From: Norana najaformis
Taxonomy: Eukaryota; Annelida; Clitellata; Crassiclitellata; Hormogastridae
Reading direction: 5' to 3'
DNA length: 64,000 bases
NCBI GenBank assembly: GCA_964023275.1
Contig: OZ029929.1
Coordinates: 868,001 to 932,000 of the forward strand
The position numbers were made by a program, and so were the translations under genes. Below, in pieces: positions 1 through 10,205 of the stretch (the stretch's first letter is position 1; every line of letters starts with the position of its first letter). The notes beneath the pieces are model-generated. The model had not been told where the DNA came from. It made no database searches and saw only the letters and a program-made list of their open reading frames with translations.

Positions 1-960
1 CTCATTGATCGTAACCTGCCCGATAGATGTCGCCTTTGCCTTATGGTTACGCTCTGATTGGCACGACGAACATATTTGTATATCTACATAAATTACATCA
101 GTATGATTGTATTTGTATATTTAAATTTGCGCTTTATAGAAAATGACATGTCTGGGTATATTTAAATTAAATAAACGATATGATTAATGGTATTCCAATA
201 AATGTAAATAAATTATATGTAGATAATGGTGTGAATTATTTCATTTGCAATGGCCTATTTGACCCTTATGCTCTCTGGCCGACATTCTTCATTAAACGTT
301 ACTAATTATTGACCTCCATTCTGGAAATAAATTAATACATCGAACGTTTATTCGCAGTGCATAAATGTTTAAAGAACTTTTGTGAATACAGATGTAAACA
401 AGGGAATGTTTTACTAGAGAGAATAAGTAAAAGAAAGAAATTATTAATTTATTTTTAATTTGCAGTTTCCATTGTTTAACGAGATCTTGTGGCTAACAGT
501 GCCCTTGTCGTTGACCTTTCATTATCTATTCCCAAACAATTAAATTGAATTAAACTTATAATTTAAAATTATTTGAATTAAAATTAAATGTAAATAGTGT
601 AGTAATCGACATTTGACGTTGACCTTTACTGACCTTACCTGCCTTATAGAAATTGCAGTTAATGGATTCCGTCTCCCTAAAGAAGTTTAGCCACCCACTC
701 ACCCTCCCCACCCTCATATGCCGAGTCTGAACAAGTGGAGTTGCTAGGACGCCATGGCTACAATTGGAAGTGTTAAGTTGTTAATGATGTGCTGTCAGCC
801 ACCTGGCGAATCGATTCTGAGTTATCACAACATGTGTCCGTTTGGCGTCGTCTTTCAGTTTGTATGGCGCCTTTTTGAGGCTCTCCTAAAGCAAGACTGA
901 TAAGCAAGGAGAACAAATATTTATTCTTTTAAGCTGCGAGATAATCTTACCTTACCTAAT
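1..960. other. AT-rich intergenic DNA, no gene seen
   Basis: No convincing exon was found. A degenerate copy of the F satellite motif (gagatcttgtggc with a following cgttgacctt) lies near 478-525. The remainder is AT-rich unique-looking sequence. Confidence 0.6.
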
Positions 961-1017
961 CTAATAAACCTAACCTAATCCAATCCAACCCAGTCTAATC
1001 TAGCCTAACCTGTTATT

Positions 1018-1262
1018 GGTGGACAGGCTTTTTCGATTGCTGGACCTAGATTTTGGGATTCATGCCTTGTTTCTATTCGTTCTGCTCAGACTATTGCGTC
1101 ATTTCGGTCGCAACTTAAGACTCGTCTTCTTCCTCAGTTAACTTACCCGCCAGCGAACTGACTTGGAGGATATTGACCTGACTGCAGCTTGATTTTGGTG
1201 CACCATCGGTTGATACCTCGTTGTTTACACCGGCGCTATATAAGTTACTGATTACTATTATA
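1018..1262 (+). mobile_element. LINE 3' end (L2/CR1-like), ORF2 C-terminus
   Basis: From 1021 the translation reads an AFSIAGPRFWDS block followed by TIASFRSQLKTRL and stops at 1159-1161. This tryptophan block followed by a FRSQLKT-type motif is the usual C-terminus of L2/CR1-like LINE ORF2 proteins. The 3' UTR ends in ggcgctatataag, the terminus shared by many repeats in this window. Only the last 47 codons remain, as expected for a 5'-truncated insertion. Confidence 0.75.
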
Positions 1263-1488
1263 AATACTATTTTATTATTAGATTACAATATTTAGCGACA
1301 CCTTGTGGCTTCCATGGTCGTTACTTAACGTCGATAATACCTCATCTTTTTGGGCAATTATAGAACCTAATGACTTCTACAGCGCCGTTTTCTAATTTAA
1401 TAGGCATAAATCGATGCAATCCAATTCAATCGAATCTATTCGATTACATTTTACTCTATTCTAATACCTTCTCTTTTATTAATGACTT

Positions 1489-1493
<5 letters not shown>

Positions 1494-1546
<53 letters not shown>
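1494..1546. repeat. (GA)n microsatellite
   Basis: Uninterrupted GA dinucleotide run of about 53 bp. Confidence 0.95.
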
Positions 1547-1549
<3 letters not shown>

Positions 1550-2011
1550 TTTATTGACAACCAAAAATAATTAACAAATACAATTATAGTCTGTCACATA
1601 TAGTGGTGCCAATGGGCTGACCTAAAAGAAACAAACAGTTCCGCTACGAAGGTCACCTATTTACATCATGGATTACAAATAGGTGACAGTATAATACTAA
1701 GTAAAACAATAAATGATCTAAAATATAAAGTAATTTTTATAATCAATGTCATTGCATAAACCTAAACAAAAAAACACACTTAACTAAGCACCAAAAACCA
1801 CTTCTATCAATCGACGTCGTTTCAAGTAAAAGCACAGGATGGTATAACGCTAAAGAAATTTCCATTTCATTGAACCATATATTCTGAACGAGTTTTTGAA
1901 TATCGTCGGTGCTTTTCAGAAAGATTTTATTCAAAAAGGTTCTTTTTATTTGATGTTTGTTATCTTAAAAGTGCGAAAAAAGACGTATATGTTGAATAAT
2001 GACATTAAACG

Positions 2012-2557
2012 GAAGATTCGTGTTCAGTGCTATAATGCCATCGCTTTCCGGGGCACGTTTCCTGATGTTGCTAGAGGACGAGGCCTGATTTCCCAGACAC
2101 CCTTTAACAGCTCTTAGTCGTTATGCCATCAATGACATAGTCTGGCGTGCTTTACAGAAAGCTGATGTCCCTAGTACTAAGGAACCAACAGGCTTGTTCC
2201 GCTCTGATGGCAAGAGACCAGATGGGGCTACAATGGTTCCATGAGCGGCTGGGAAATATCTTGCCTGGGATGCCACAGTTGTGCATACCTGTGCAGCATC
2301 TTACATCGCCCACACAGCAAATTCAGCAGGATCAGCGGCAGAACAGGCTGCCATTCGAAAAACCGAAAAATATCCAGGGCTGCCATCGACACTTCTCTTT
2401 CTGCCCAGTTAATTCTGCAGGGGTCGATTTCATCCGCGAGGTAGGCCGTCGTCTTTCGACCACCTCAGGAGGATCACGTGAGGTTGCCTTTCTTTTTCAG
2501 CGCCTCTCCATCTGTATTCAGCATTTCAACAATGATCTCCAAGGCGACTATAAGTGA
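2012..2557 (+). pseudogene. Retroelement ORF C-terminal fragment, frameshifted
   Basis: Pieces in different frames read YNAIAFRGTF (about 2030-2060), then [14 protein letters not shown] and [20 protein letters not shown], and finally REVGRRLSTTSG and EVAFLFQRLSICIQ. The same order of motifs occurs on the minus strand at 7247-8010 and 39232-39520, so this is one retroelement protein family. The reading frame shifts several times and has internal stops, so it is a dead copy. An extra NAIAFRGTF end ahead of the main copy suggests two insertions side by side. Its 3' end is the left part of the unit amplified in the adjoining 476-bp array. Confidence 0.75.
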
Positions 2558-4434
2558 ATAATTTAACCACCAATAGGAATCTGAATTAGGCCACGAAAGG
2601 CTATAAGAAGACGAAAGTCTGGACGTAGGATGCCGGCGGACCGCAGAAAGAAGAGGAAGAATTCGCTCAAGAATTTGACAAGAAGAATTAATGTAAGGTA
2701 AATGCATTTCGTAGCAGCTCTACACAAATATAGCTTATCTTCCAAATCGGGAATCAGCTTATTCACAGACATTCAGTCAAAACAAACTCGATAGAAAGTA
2801 TTTAGGAATCAGGTAGGCAGACAGTCGGGAGGCTACGGTGGATGATGCGGAAAGTGAGCTAAGGAGGTAAGATTTTTGAAAAGTAATGTTTTCAGTTTTG
2901 AGTGAAAAACAAGCACAGAAAATGCGAGGTGAAGTGTTGGCGATTTTGTGTGAAAAAGGTTGCCTTTCTTTTTCAGCGCCTCTCCATCTGTATTCAGCAT
3001 TTCAACAATGATCTCCAAGGCGACTATAAGTGAATAATTTAACCACCAATAGGAATCTGAATTAGGCCACGAAAGGCTATAAGAAGACGAAAGTCTGGAC
3101 GTAGGATGCCGGCGGACCGCAGAAAGAAGAGGAAGAATTCGCTCAAGAATTTGACAAGAAGAATTAATATAAGGTAAATGCATTTCGTAGCAGCTCTACA
3201 CAAATATAGCTTATCTTCCAAATCGGGAATCAGCTTATTCACAGACATTCAGTCAAAACAAACTCGATAGAAAGTATTTAGGAATCAGGTAGGCAGACAG
3301 TCGGGAGGCTACGGTGGATGGTGCGGAAAGTGAGCTAAGGAGGTAAGATTTTTGAAAAGTAATGTTTTCAGTTTTGAGTGAAAAACAAGCACAGAAAATG
3401 CGAGGTGAAGTGTTGGCGATTTTGTGTGAAAAAGGTTGCCTTTCTTTTTCAGCGCCTCTCCATCTGTATTCAGCATTTCAACAATGATCTCCAAGGCGAC
3501 TATAAGTGAATAATTTAACCACCAATAGGAATCTGAATTAGGCCACGAAAGGCTATAAGAAGACGAAAGTCTGGACGTAGGATGCCGGCGGACCGCAGAA
3601 AGAAGAGGAAGAATTCGCTCAAGAATTTGACAAGAAGAATTAATATAAGGTAAATGCATTTCGTAGCAGCTCTACACAAATATAGCTTATCTTCCAAATC
3701 GGGAATCAGCTTATTCACAGACATTCAGTCAAAACAAACTCGATAGAAAGTATTTAGGAATCAGGTAGGCAGACAGTCGGGAGGCTACGGTGGATGGTGC
3801 GGAAAGTGAGCTAAGGAGGTAAGATTTTTGAAAAGTAATGTTTTCAGTTTTGAGTGAAAAACAAGCACAGAAAATGCGAGGTGAAGTGTTGGCGATTTTG
3901 TGTGAAAAAGGTTGCCTTTCTTTTTCAGCGCCTCTCCATCTGTATTCAGCATTTCAACAATGATCTCCAAGGCGACTATAAGTGAATAATTTAACCACCA
4001 ATAGGAATCTGAATTAGGCCACGAAAGGCTATAAGAAGACGAAAGTCTGGACGTAGGATGCCGGCGGACCGCAGAAAGAAGAGGAAGAATTCGCTCAAGA
4101 ATTTGACAAGAAGAATTAATATAAGGTAAATGCATTTCGTAGCAGCTCTACACAAATATAGCTTATCTTCCAAATCGTAATCGTAAATTCGAGATTTCTA
4201 CAGCGTCCAACAAAGCGAAGTCGTGGGAATCAGCTTATTCACAGACATTCAGTCAAAACAAACTCGATAGAAAGTATTTAGGAATCAGGTAGGCAGACAG
4301 TCGGGAGGCTACGGTGGATGGTGCGGAAAGTGAGCTAAGGAGGTAAGATTTTTGAAAAGTAATGTTTTCAGTTTTGAGTGAAAAACAAGCACAGAAAATG
4401 CGAGGTGAAGTTTTGGCGATTTTGTGTGAAAAAG
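2482..4434. repeat. 476-bp tandem array, four copies
   Basis: Units begin at 2482, 2958, 3434 and 3910, exactly 476 bp apart, and differ by only a few bases. Each unit contains the retroelement C-terminal piece (EVAFLFQRLSICIQ), a unique middle and a piece of repeat family A. The fourth unit carries 48 extra bp near 4178-4225 which match the head of family A (cgagatttctacagcg). Copies 1-3 therefore descend from a unit that lost these bases. The minus-strand ORFs of 116 and 69 aa repeated in each unit are byproducts of the array. Confidence 0.95.
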
Positions 4435-4671
4435 CGCCTTAGGAAGGATTAATCAATTAGTCTGGTTCTTTACCGCCTTGTGAATTAATTGCCCATCGTT
4501 GACCGCTGCTGTATATGCGAAAGTTCTTGGCGCCACACTGAGGGAGACCTGCTCGAACATCTGCGCTATATCAAATCAAGTCCTATACAGCCAGGAGTCG
4601 TTTGGTCAGTCTTGGTGAATCCGGGGAGGGATCAATCCGTTAGCTCCCGTTAGCTCACAACTGTTGTTGTG

Positions 4672-5484
4672 ATGTACTTAAAACTCGAAACTAATGTGTT
4701 TGTTAGACAACGGAAGATGGAGAGGACAGGGCGGCAACAGCCAATCACGATACATGTCCAAGGTTCTTTGAGGTGCGACACCTTCGCCGGGGACATCGTG
4801 AGACTAGTGGCGGAAGCCGAACAGGTTGGTCAAGGCGCGCAACCTCGACTTCAGTTGAATGGCCTCTGGAATATCAACGGCCAGGGGTGCCAGCCACCCG
4901 CGAATGCTGTCGGCAATCTGAACGACCAGGGCAAGCGGCCGCAGAATGGCCTCTGGAATATCAACGGCCAGCGGGGCCAGCCACCCGCGAATGCTGTCGG
5001 CAATCTGAACGGCCAGGACCAGCGGCCGCAGAATGGCCTCTGGAATATCAACGGCCAAGGGGGTCAGCCACCCGCGAATGCTGTCGGCAATCTGAACGAC
5101 CAGGGCAAGCGGCCGCAGAATGGCCTCTGGAATATCAATGGCCAGGGGGGCCAGCCACCCGCGAATGCTGTCGGCAATCTGAACGGCCAGGGGGGCCAGC
5201 CACCCGCGAATGCTGTCGGCAATCTGAACGGCCAGGGCCAGCGGCCGCAGAATGGCCTCTGGAATATCAATGGACAGGGGGGCCAGCCACCCGCGAATGC
5301 TGTCGGCAATCTGAACGGCCAGGGCCAGCGGCCGCAGAATGGCCTCTGGAATATCAACGGCCAGGTGGGCCAGCCACCCGCGAATGCTGTCGGCAATCTG
5401 AACGGCCAGGGCCAGCGGCCGCAGAACGGGCAACAGAACCCTATGGGGAGTAAGAGAGCCTACCCACGTGATTTTGACTTCTAA
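4672..5484 (+). CDS. Repeat-rich ORF of 270 aa, unknown function
   Basis: I do not recognise this protein. About 65 unique N-terminal residues (including ITIHVQGSLRCDTFAGDIV) are followed by tandem copies of a 29-residue unit rich in Asn, Gly, Gln and Pro, with GLWNING and QPPANAVGNLNG blocks, then a short tail ending in DFDF. The DNA unit is 87 bp (for example 4861 to 4948), and one copy is a partial duplication near 5180. The array is open in at least four frames on both strands, so openness alone does not prove coding. The chosen frame is favoured because it has an ATG, a unique N-terminus with good codon texture, and a stop just after the array. It could be a single-exon gene, an exon, or an ORF of a mobile element whose tail is the ATT run at 5539. 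No signal peptide or membrane helix is visible. Confidence 0.45.
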   Translation: MYLKLETNVFVRQRKMERTGRQQPITIHVQGSLRCDTFAGDIVRLVAEAEQVGQGAQPRLQLNGLWNINGQGCQPPANAVGNLNDQGKRPQNGLWNINGQRGQPPANAVGNLNGQDQRPQNGLWNINGQGGQPPANAVGNLNDQGKRPQNGLWNINGQGGQPPANAVGNLNGQGGQPPANAVGNLNGQGQRPQNGLWNINGQGGQPPANAVGNLNGQGQRPQNGLWNINGQVGQPPANAVGNLNGQGQRPQNGQQNPMGSKRAYPRDFDF

Positions 5485-5538
5485 TAGGACGTTATGATGA
5501 TACCATTGTCATTTACTGGCAAGACTTTTTCTATTCTA

Positions 5539-5571
<33 letters not shown>
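5539..5571. repeat. (ATT)n microsatellite
   Basis: Eleven or so ATT triplets. Read on the minus strand this is an (AAT)n run just downstream of the complexin-like stop codon, where the tail of a non-LTR element could lie. Confidence 0.9.
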
Positions 5572-5664
5572 GCCTATTGCTATCTATGTGGAGACGGTGG
5601 TCGCTGTCACTCAAACTGCCGGTGGAGTCAGCTTGACATGTATCGGTATTTGGCATCGTCCGAA

Positions 5665-6281
5665 TCACTTCTCCGTTGCCCCAGACACGGTTATCATGAC
5701 ATTTCCCGGCAGCTCCTTCACCTTCGTCGTCAAGTCGTCAAAGTTCTTCGGAAACACCGACTGTTGTTCCGATGCTTCGTCTGGGTTTCCGTCACCCATA
5801 TCATCCGGGGATTTCTTCTTCCGTCCTAGACGACCTTCGAGACCCGGATCTTCCTTCGGAACCTCTTTCTTCAGGATGCCATACTTATCACGAATGCCCT
5901 GCCGCATGACCTCTCGCTCCTCTTCCATCTTGCGGTATTTATCGTTGCGTTTTTCCTCCGCTTCAGCGATTTCTGGATCCTCCTCCTCATCTCCATCGCC
6001 CTTCTTCTCCTCCTTCTCTTCTTTGTCTCCACCCGGGGCACCTGAAGGCTGGTGAATGCTGGGAGGTTGAATGTCATCTGAGAACATCGGAGGCTTTAAC
6101 GCCTTTGGAGTTATGTAACTATCGTCATCATCGCTTTCATCGTAGCCATCTTTTCCAGTGACAGGAAAAGAGCCAGCTTTTTTCATAACTGCGGGAGAGC
6201 GATCTGCATTTCTACCAGGAAGCACGTTCGCAACGTTAATGTAGTCTGGACAGTTTCGACGGTGTGGATCGGACGAACATC

Positions 6282-6282
<1 letters not shown>
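5665..6282 (-). CDS. Complexin-like coding region, in frame with an upstream retroelement ORF
   Basis: Complexins are small neuronal proteins that clamp or promote SNARE-driven vesicle fusion through a central helix bound to the SNARE bundle. Here positions 5979-5866 encode the central helix, with the run RKMEEEREVMRQGIRDKYGI, the hallmark of the family. Ahead of it is an acidic/Lys-rich accessory segment (APGGDKEEKEEKK), and after it a basic linker and a C-terminus ending in NFDDLTTKVKELPG, a plausible amphipathic membrane-binding helix. The stop is at 5665-5667. The helix and the C-terminal half are continuous, although animal complexin genes often carry an intron near the DKYGI block (family knowledge, from memory). 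This suggests a processed copy. The frame stays open upstream of the complexin part (DESDDDDSYITPKALKPP) to the target-site duplication at 6261-6283. A possible acceptor (ccttcag at 6048-6042) would also fit a normal exon starting at 6041, so a genuine complexin exon is the main alternative. Confidence 0.7.
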
Positions 6283-6324
<42 letters not shown>

Positions 6325-6608
6325 CCACGAAAACATAGTCCGCCATCTTGATCCAGGGCCATTCCAGAATATCAGAATGTTGTTATTATTATTGTTGTTG
6401 TTGCTGGAACAACTAGAGAAGCTGTGGCGTCCAGGCTGGCACACTGGAAACAGGTCGACCAGCTGCACCTCCGAATCTCGTGATCTTGTCTGTAAGCGCC
6501 GTGGTGAAGAAGCAACCCTGAGTTAGCGGTCGCGTAAGTGTAGAGCGTTCCGTTGGCGTTTCTTCGATGGAGCGCAAGAACTTCCGGTGTGGATCGGACG
6601 AACATCCA
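6261..6608 (-). mobile_element. 302-bp retroposon 'X' with 23-bp target-site duplication
   Basis: The 23-bp sequence starting ggtgtggatcggacgaac is present at 6261-6283 and again at 6586-6608. Between them is a 302-bp insert whose plus-strand left end is an (ATT)n run, meaning an (AAT)n tail in minus orientation. The core from aaaacatagtccgccat to tctcgtgatctt recurs at 9246-9405. The structure is that of a non-LTR or SINE-like insertion. It adds 325 bp net, shifts the host frame by one, and introduces a stop at 6413. Confidence 0.8.
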
Positions 6609-7246
6609 GCACCACCAACTCCCTCCTCTTCTTCGCCGTCGTCGTCTGCTTCGAAGGCGCCTGCGTCGTGGGCTTCACTGACCCGAGCGTCGACGTCTCC
6701 TCGACCTCGACCCGCCGGCTGACCTTCGACAGGCGGTGCGGCTCCTTGACCCAGAGGATCGGTTGGGGCCCGTCGGCTGGGTCTCGACGACCAGTTCCAG
6801 GTTCTCTCCCCCTCCCTAATCTTGGCTTCAGGCACGCCCTTCTCTCCTTCTTTGATTTCAGCCGTCTTGTTTTTCGTTGTATTGTTGTCGATGAAGAACT
6901 TGATTTTCGACTGGGTACTCTCGCTCGCTGCGTCGAGTGCGAGTTCTGAGATCATGAATTCGTCTGATTGCTTCTTCTGAACTAAATCCTTCAGATAACG
7001 CTCGTCTTTTCTCCTGTTAACCATTGTAAATGTTTTGTCATAGCTGGAGTCAATCGCTTCTTCTTCCATCGATGGAAGGTCGCGCGGAGACAACTGTTCC
7101 CGGTCAGGTGGAAGACAAGGGAAATTATGAGGGAGCGAAGAAGCATGGTCTGAATGGGTAGAATGTCTGTCGCACTGATCTGAGGCTGTCTTCCGGCCGG
7201 TGATTGCTCTCTGGAATTGCCAGTCTTCGCTTAAATCTGGCTCCAA
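6609..7246 (-). CDS. Linker region of the chimeric ORF, about 212 codons, unknown
   Basis: This stretch stays open in the same frame as the retroelement C-terminus at 7247-7885 and, after removing the 325-bp insertion, in the same frame as the complexin part. It begins after the NAIAFNGTF motif and includes a charged segment (RKDERYLKDLVQKKQSDEF), a Lys/Asn-rich piece (IDNNTTKNKTAEIKEGEKG), then Arg/Pro/Gly-rich and acidic runs. I recognise no domain. An open frame of this length is unlikely by chance, so it was coding recently. One other frame is also open from about 6830 downward, so a frameshift inside it is possible. Confidence 0.5.
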
Positions 7247-8010
7247 GAATGTGCCATTAAAGGCAATCGCGTTAGATCGCTGGATGGCAATGGAGAGGCG
7301 TTGGAACAGGAAAGAAGTCTCCCTCCTGTCTCCCGATACTTGGGTTAAATGGCGACCGATTTTCTTGATGAGGCTAAAGCCTTCCCGATTTATGGGGCCT
7401 AGAGTCTCGAAGGCCAGAGGGACGAAGCAGTGTGTCGAGAGAATATCACTGTATTTTGAGGTCTTTCGTTCTGCTGCGATCTCAGCAGCAGCACCTGCGA
7501 CCACGGCTGTTCTGGATCGATAAGAGACTGCCAGAGTATCGATTACTGTGGCGTCCCAGGTCAAGCATTTACCCCCTTCCCAAGGAATGAGGGTTGCTCC
7601 ATCAGGTCGTCGGCCGTCGGACCTAACCAATCCTGCTGGTTCTTTAGTTGATGGAAAGCCAGCCTTCACGAGGGCGCGCCACACGATGTCATTGATACAG
7701 GCGTGTCTTGCTGTTCTCCCTGGGCCTAAAGGGCATGCTAGACCGTGCGAGCCGTCCGCATTGACCAGAAACTCGCAGGGGCAAACGTGAGGGGCGCACA
7801 AGTCTATCCCAAGTCTTAGGCCTGTTGCGATGCGTACAGCCTCATCGTCTAGCCTCAAGCCGCAGGCACTTATGGGCAGGGCCAAAAGCCAGTCGCCAGA
7901 GTGTGGGGAAGAAACTGCCTTAAATCTGGCTTCGTGGTACTCGGATGTTATTGAGGCTCTGAGGGTTGCCAGACTCTTTTGGATAAGTGGGCGGTTACGT
8001 GAAGAGGGGG
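7247..8010 (-). pseudogene. Retroelement ORF, C-terminal part
   Basis: The minus-strand frame reads SPHSGDWLLALPISACGLRL (from about 7915), a cysteine cluster CAPHVCPCEF with a following [56 protein letters not shown]-like FETLGPINREG and RRETSFLFQRLSIAIQ. This is the C-terminal end of a reverse-transcriptase polyprotein family that I know from many invertebrate genomes, with a CCHC-like cysteine block. Other copies lie at 2012-2557 and 39232-39520. The frame is intact from 7885 and probably from about 8010. No reverse transcriptase catalytic block (YxDD-type) is present upstream. Confidence 0.75.
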
Positions 8011-8868
8011 CATGTCTGAAGCTGATGGTAATGTGTTTTGCGTGTCTCGAGGCGGATGATGCTTTGCACGCAGTTCCTCAGCAGATTCCAAGTCGGCTTG
8101 AATGGGGAGATCATCAGAGCATAGAATTCTAACGGCGGCGCGTATTTTACCATCCTCAAGTTTTGCAGAAACCGCCTTTGCGATGCCGTCTGTGTCTGAC
8201 CTTGCGGTTGAGCGTCTAAAGGTCAGTCCTGCCTCTGTGGTGGGGATGGAAAAGCGAGCTCCAGCTGCCACCTGAGACCGAAAGGCGTCCATCCTCTTCT
8301 TGATAAGGTGGGTTAGGTTGTGTCTCTTGCCCCCTCTTGTTGGATGAGCGAGGGAAGAGCAGCCGAAAACCATCAACCTAATCCAGGCGTCCCGATCTAG
8401 TGGGTTGCGAAAGATGTTGTCCATGATTGTAATCAGTATATTAGCCATTGGAATGTGCTTAATCAGGCTGCCCGGATAACTTGGATGGTCTAGGTGAGAA
8501 TCCGCCGATAGAGGGACTTGATCAGTGTCTACTTTAGGGGAAGACAGCGATTGACTCTGACTGAGGGCTATGCCCGGCGCCGCTGGTGGAGCAAGCGTCG
8601 AAAGGGGCGCTTTGTGCGACCCTGGACAAGGGTTATTCCGTGGGCCGTGTTTGTGAAGAAGGCCGTCGACAAGGTGCAACTGTCTAGTCGCCTTACAAAC
8701 GCTACAGATTCCCTTGGCCTTCTGCGTTGTTTGTGACAACGGCCATGGTTGAGTGACAAATTCAACCGTTTGATTGCCTGAGTGAGGATAGGGACTCGCT
8801 CGGCGACGACGCGATGAATGGCGGCGTTGTGAAAAAGTTTCTAAATCCTTAGAAGGCCTTTGAATCAT
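8010..8868 (-). pseudogene. Retroelement ORF, N-terminal part with zinc finger
   Basis: The frame contains ICSVCKATRQLHLVDGLLHKHGP, a C-x2-C then H-x-H type finger (about 8700-8630), then a YPGSLIKHIPMANILITI segment and a GGKRHNLTHLIKKR motif, and ends with KLEDGKIRAAVRILCSDD. In full-length relatives this N-terminal region comes before the reverse transcriptase. Here it joins the C-terminal part at about 8000-8030 with a frame change, so the entire catalytic core is missing. The element is an internally deleted, non-autonomous remnant. Confidence 0.65.
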
Positions 8869-9211
8869 TGCAGAGTGATACTAAACAGCCGGCGATAAAC
8901 TGTTAGATATATGAACGGCCTTTAACAGAACAACATGTTGCCATGACGATTGTGACGTAGTTGGCCATTTGAATGTAGTTTCCGGCTTGCTGCCGAAATT
9001 TTGAAAGGCTAAAGATGGAAAAATTTATCAAACCCTGTTATGTTGTGTCCTGAACCAGTTGCCGTTGACGGATGAAATCCTCGGAGTCAGGAGGCGTTGA
9101 CAGAATAATTGATGTAGAAATCCTGCCCTAACGCTGATTGAAACTCGAAATATTACCGTAAATCGCTATCACTTTAAAATTTTTCCGTCCTGCGCGGTCA
9201 ACTGATGACGT

Positions 9212-9225
9212 CACATTCATTATTA
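9212..9225. promoter_or_regulatory. CRE-like site
   Basis: A perfect palindromic TGACGTCA lies at about 9206-9213, in DNA without a visible gene. This is a motif match only. Confidence 0.25.
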
Positions 9226-9420
9226 TTCATTTATTATTATTATTATGCAACGAAAACATAGTCCGCCATCGAGGGCCATTCCAGAATATCAGAATGTTGT
9301 CATTATTATTGTTGTTGTTGCTGGAACAACTAGAGCTGCTGTGGCGTCCAGGCTGGCACACTGGAAACAGGTCGACTAGCTGCACCTCCGAATCTCGTGA
9401 TCTTATTATTATTATTATTT
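9223..9420 (-). mobile_element. Second copy of retroposon X
   Basis: The core (aacgaaaacatagtccgcc ... ctccgaatctcgtgatctt) is nearly identical to the insert at 6284-6585, with a short deletion near 9271. It is bounded by ATT-rich runs on both sides. Confidence 0.75.
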
Positions 9421-9833
9421 TTTTTTTATTATTTGCGGTTAAACACTGGTACGTAGTTTTAGATTATTATAAATTGAACAAAATTTGTGATTGGGATTTT
9501 TATTAGGGCTGATAATTTATACACTCACTTTATTTTTTATTTTATTTTTAATTACCGCTTTTTATATTACAGAATTATACCGGCTTAGTATAAAATTAAT
9601 GCTTTAGCTTAAATCTATACTAATTTTTGCAGTGGACCAAAATAATGAAAACCATCGTTTACAACAAAACTGGCTCTATGTATGCTACTGAGTCTTATTC
9701 TTCTCATCATTATTTCGTTTGATTCCGGCCCTGGAGTCTTCAGGTCTATGGTTCAATTCGGAGTTAGATCTTTGTAAAATGCAACATGTTCTCGAAGAAT
9801 GATGGCTGAACTCAGAAGCAACAACAGATCTAC

Positions 9834-9876
9834 ATCTCTGTCTGTCTGTCTGTCTGTCTGTGTCTGTCTGTCTGTC

Positions 9877-9931
<55 letters not shown>

Positions 9932-9953
9932 GTCTGTCGTCTGTCTGTCTGGT
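9834..9953. repeat. (CTGT)n microsatellite
   Basis: Near-perfect CTGT tetranucleotide array with occasional GTCTCTG interruptions. Confidence 0.95.
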
Positions 9954-10205
9954 CTTCCCTTCACCAATGTCCTTTCCGTTCTTACGCGCCTTGAGCAGAC
10001 AATAGGGTTAGAGCGACACAGAAAAAGCCCCTTTCTCTGCCGTTCTTCATTCCCCTTCCCCACCCCAAATCGTCTTAGGCCGAGGCTTAGTCTAATGGGG
10101 GCGTCTTCCCCAACAAGTCGGACGCTTGCCCTTCCCCATGCTGTAGACGGTAATTGCTGAAACGGTCGAATGGTTTAATGGCCAATCTAACTGACCGACT
10201 GAAGC

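Noticed and set aside
2833-4135. Repeated 116-aa minus-strand ORF in the 476-bp array
   Set aside because: It contains a LINE-tail motif ([10 protein letters not shown]) from family A and is copied with the satellite. It has no independent gene features.
5570-6055. Plus-strand ORF of 161 aa antisense to the complexin region
   Set aside because: It is the mirror of a conserved minus-strand domain; the complexin signature settles the strand.
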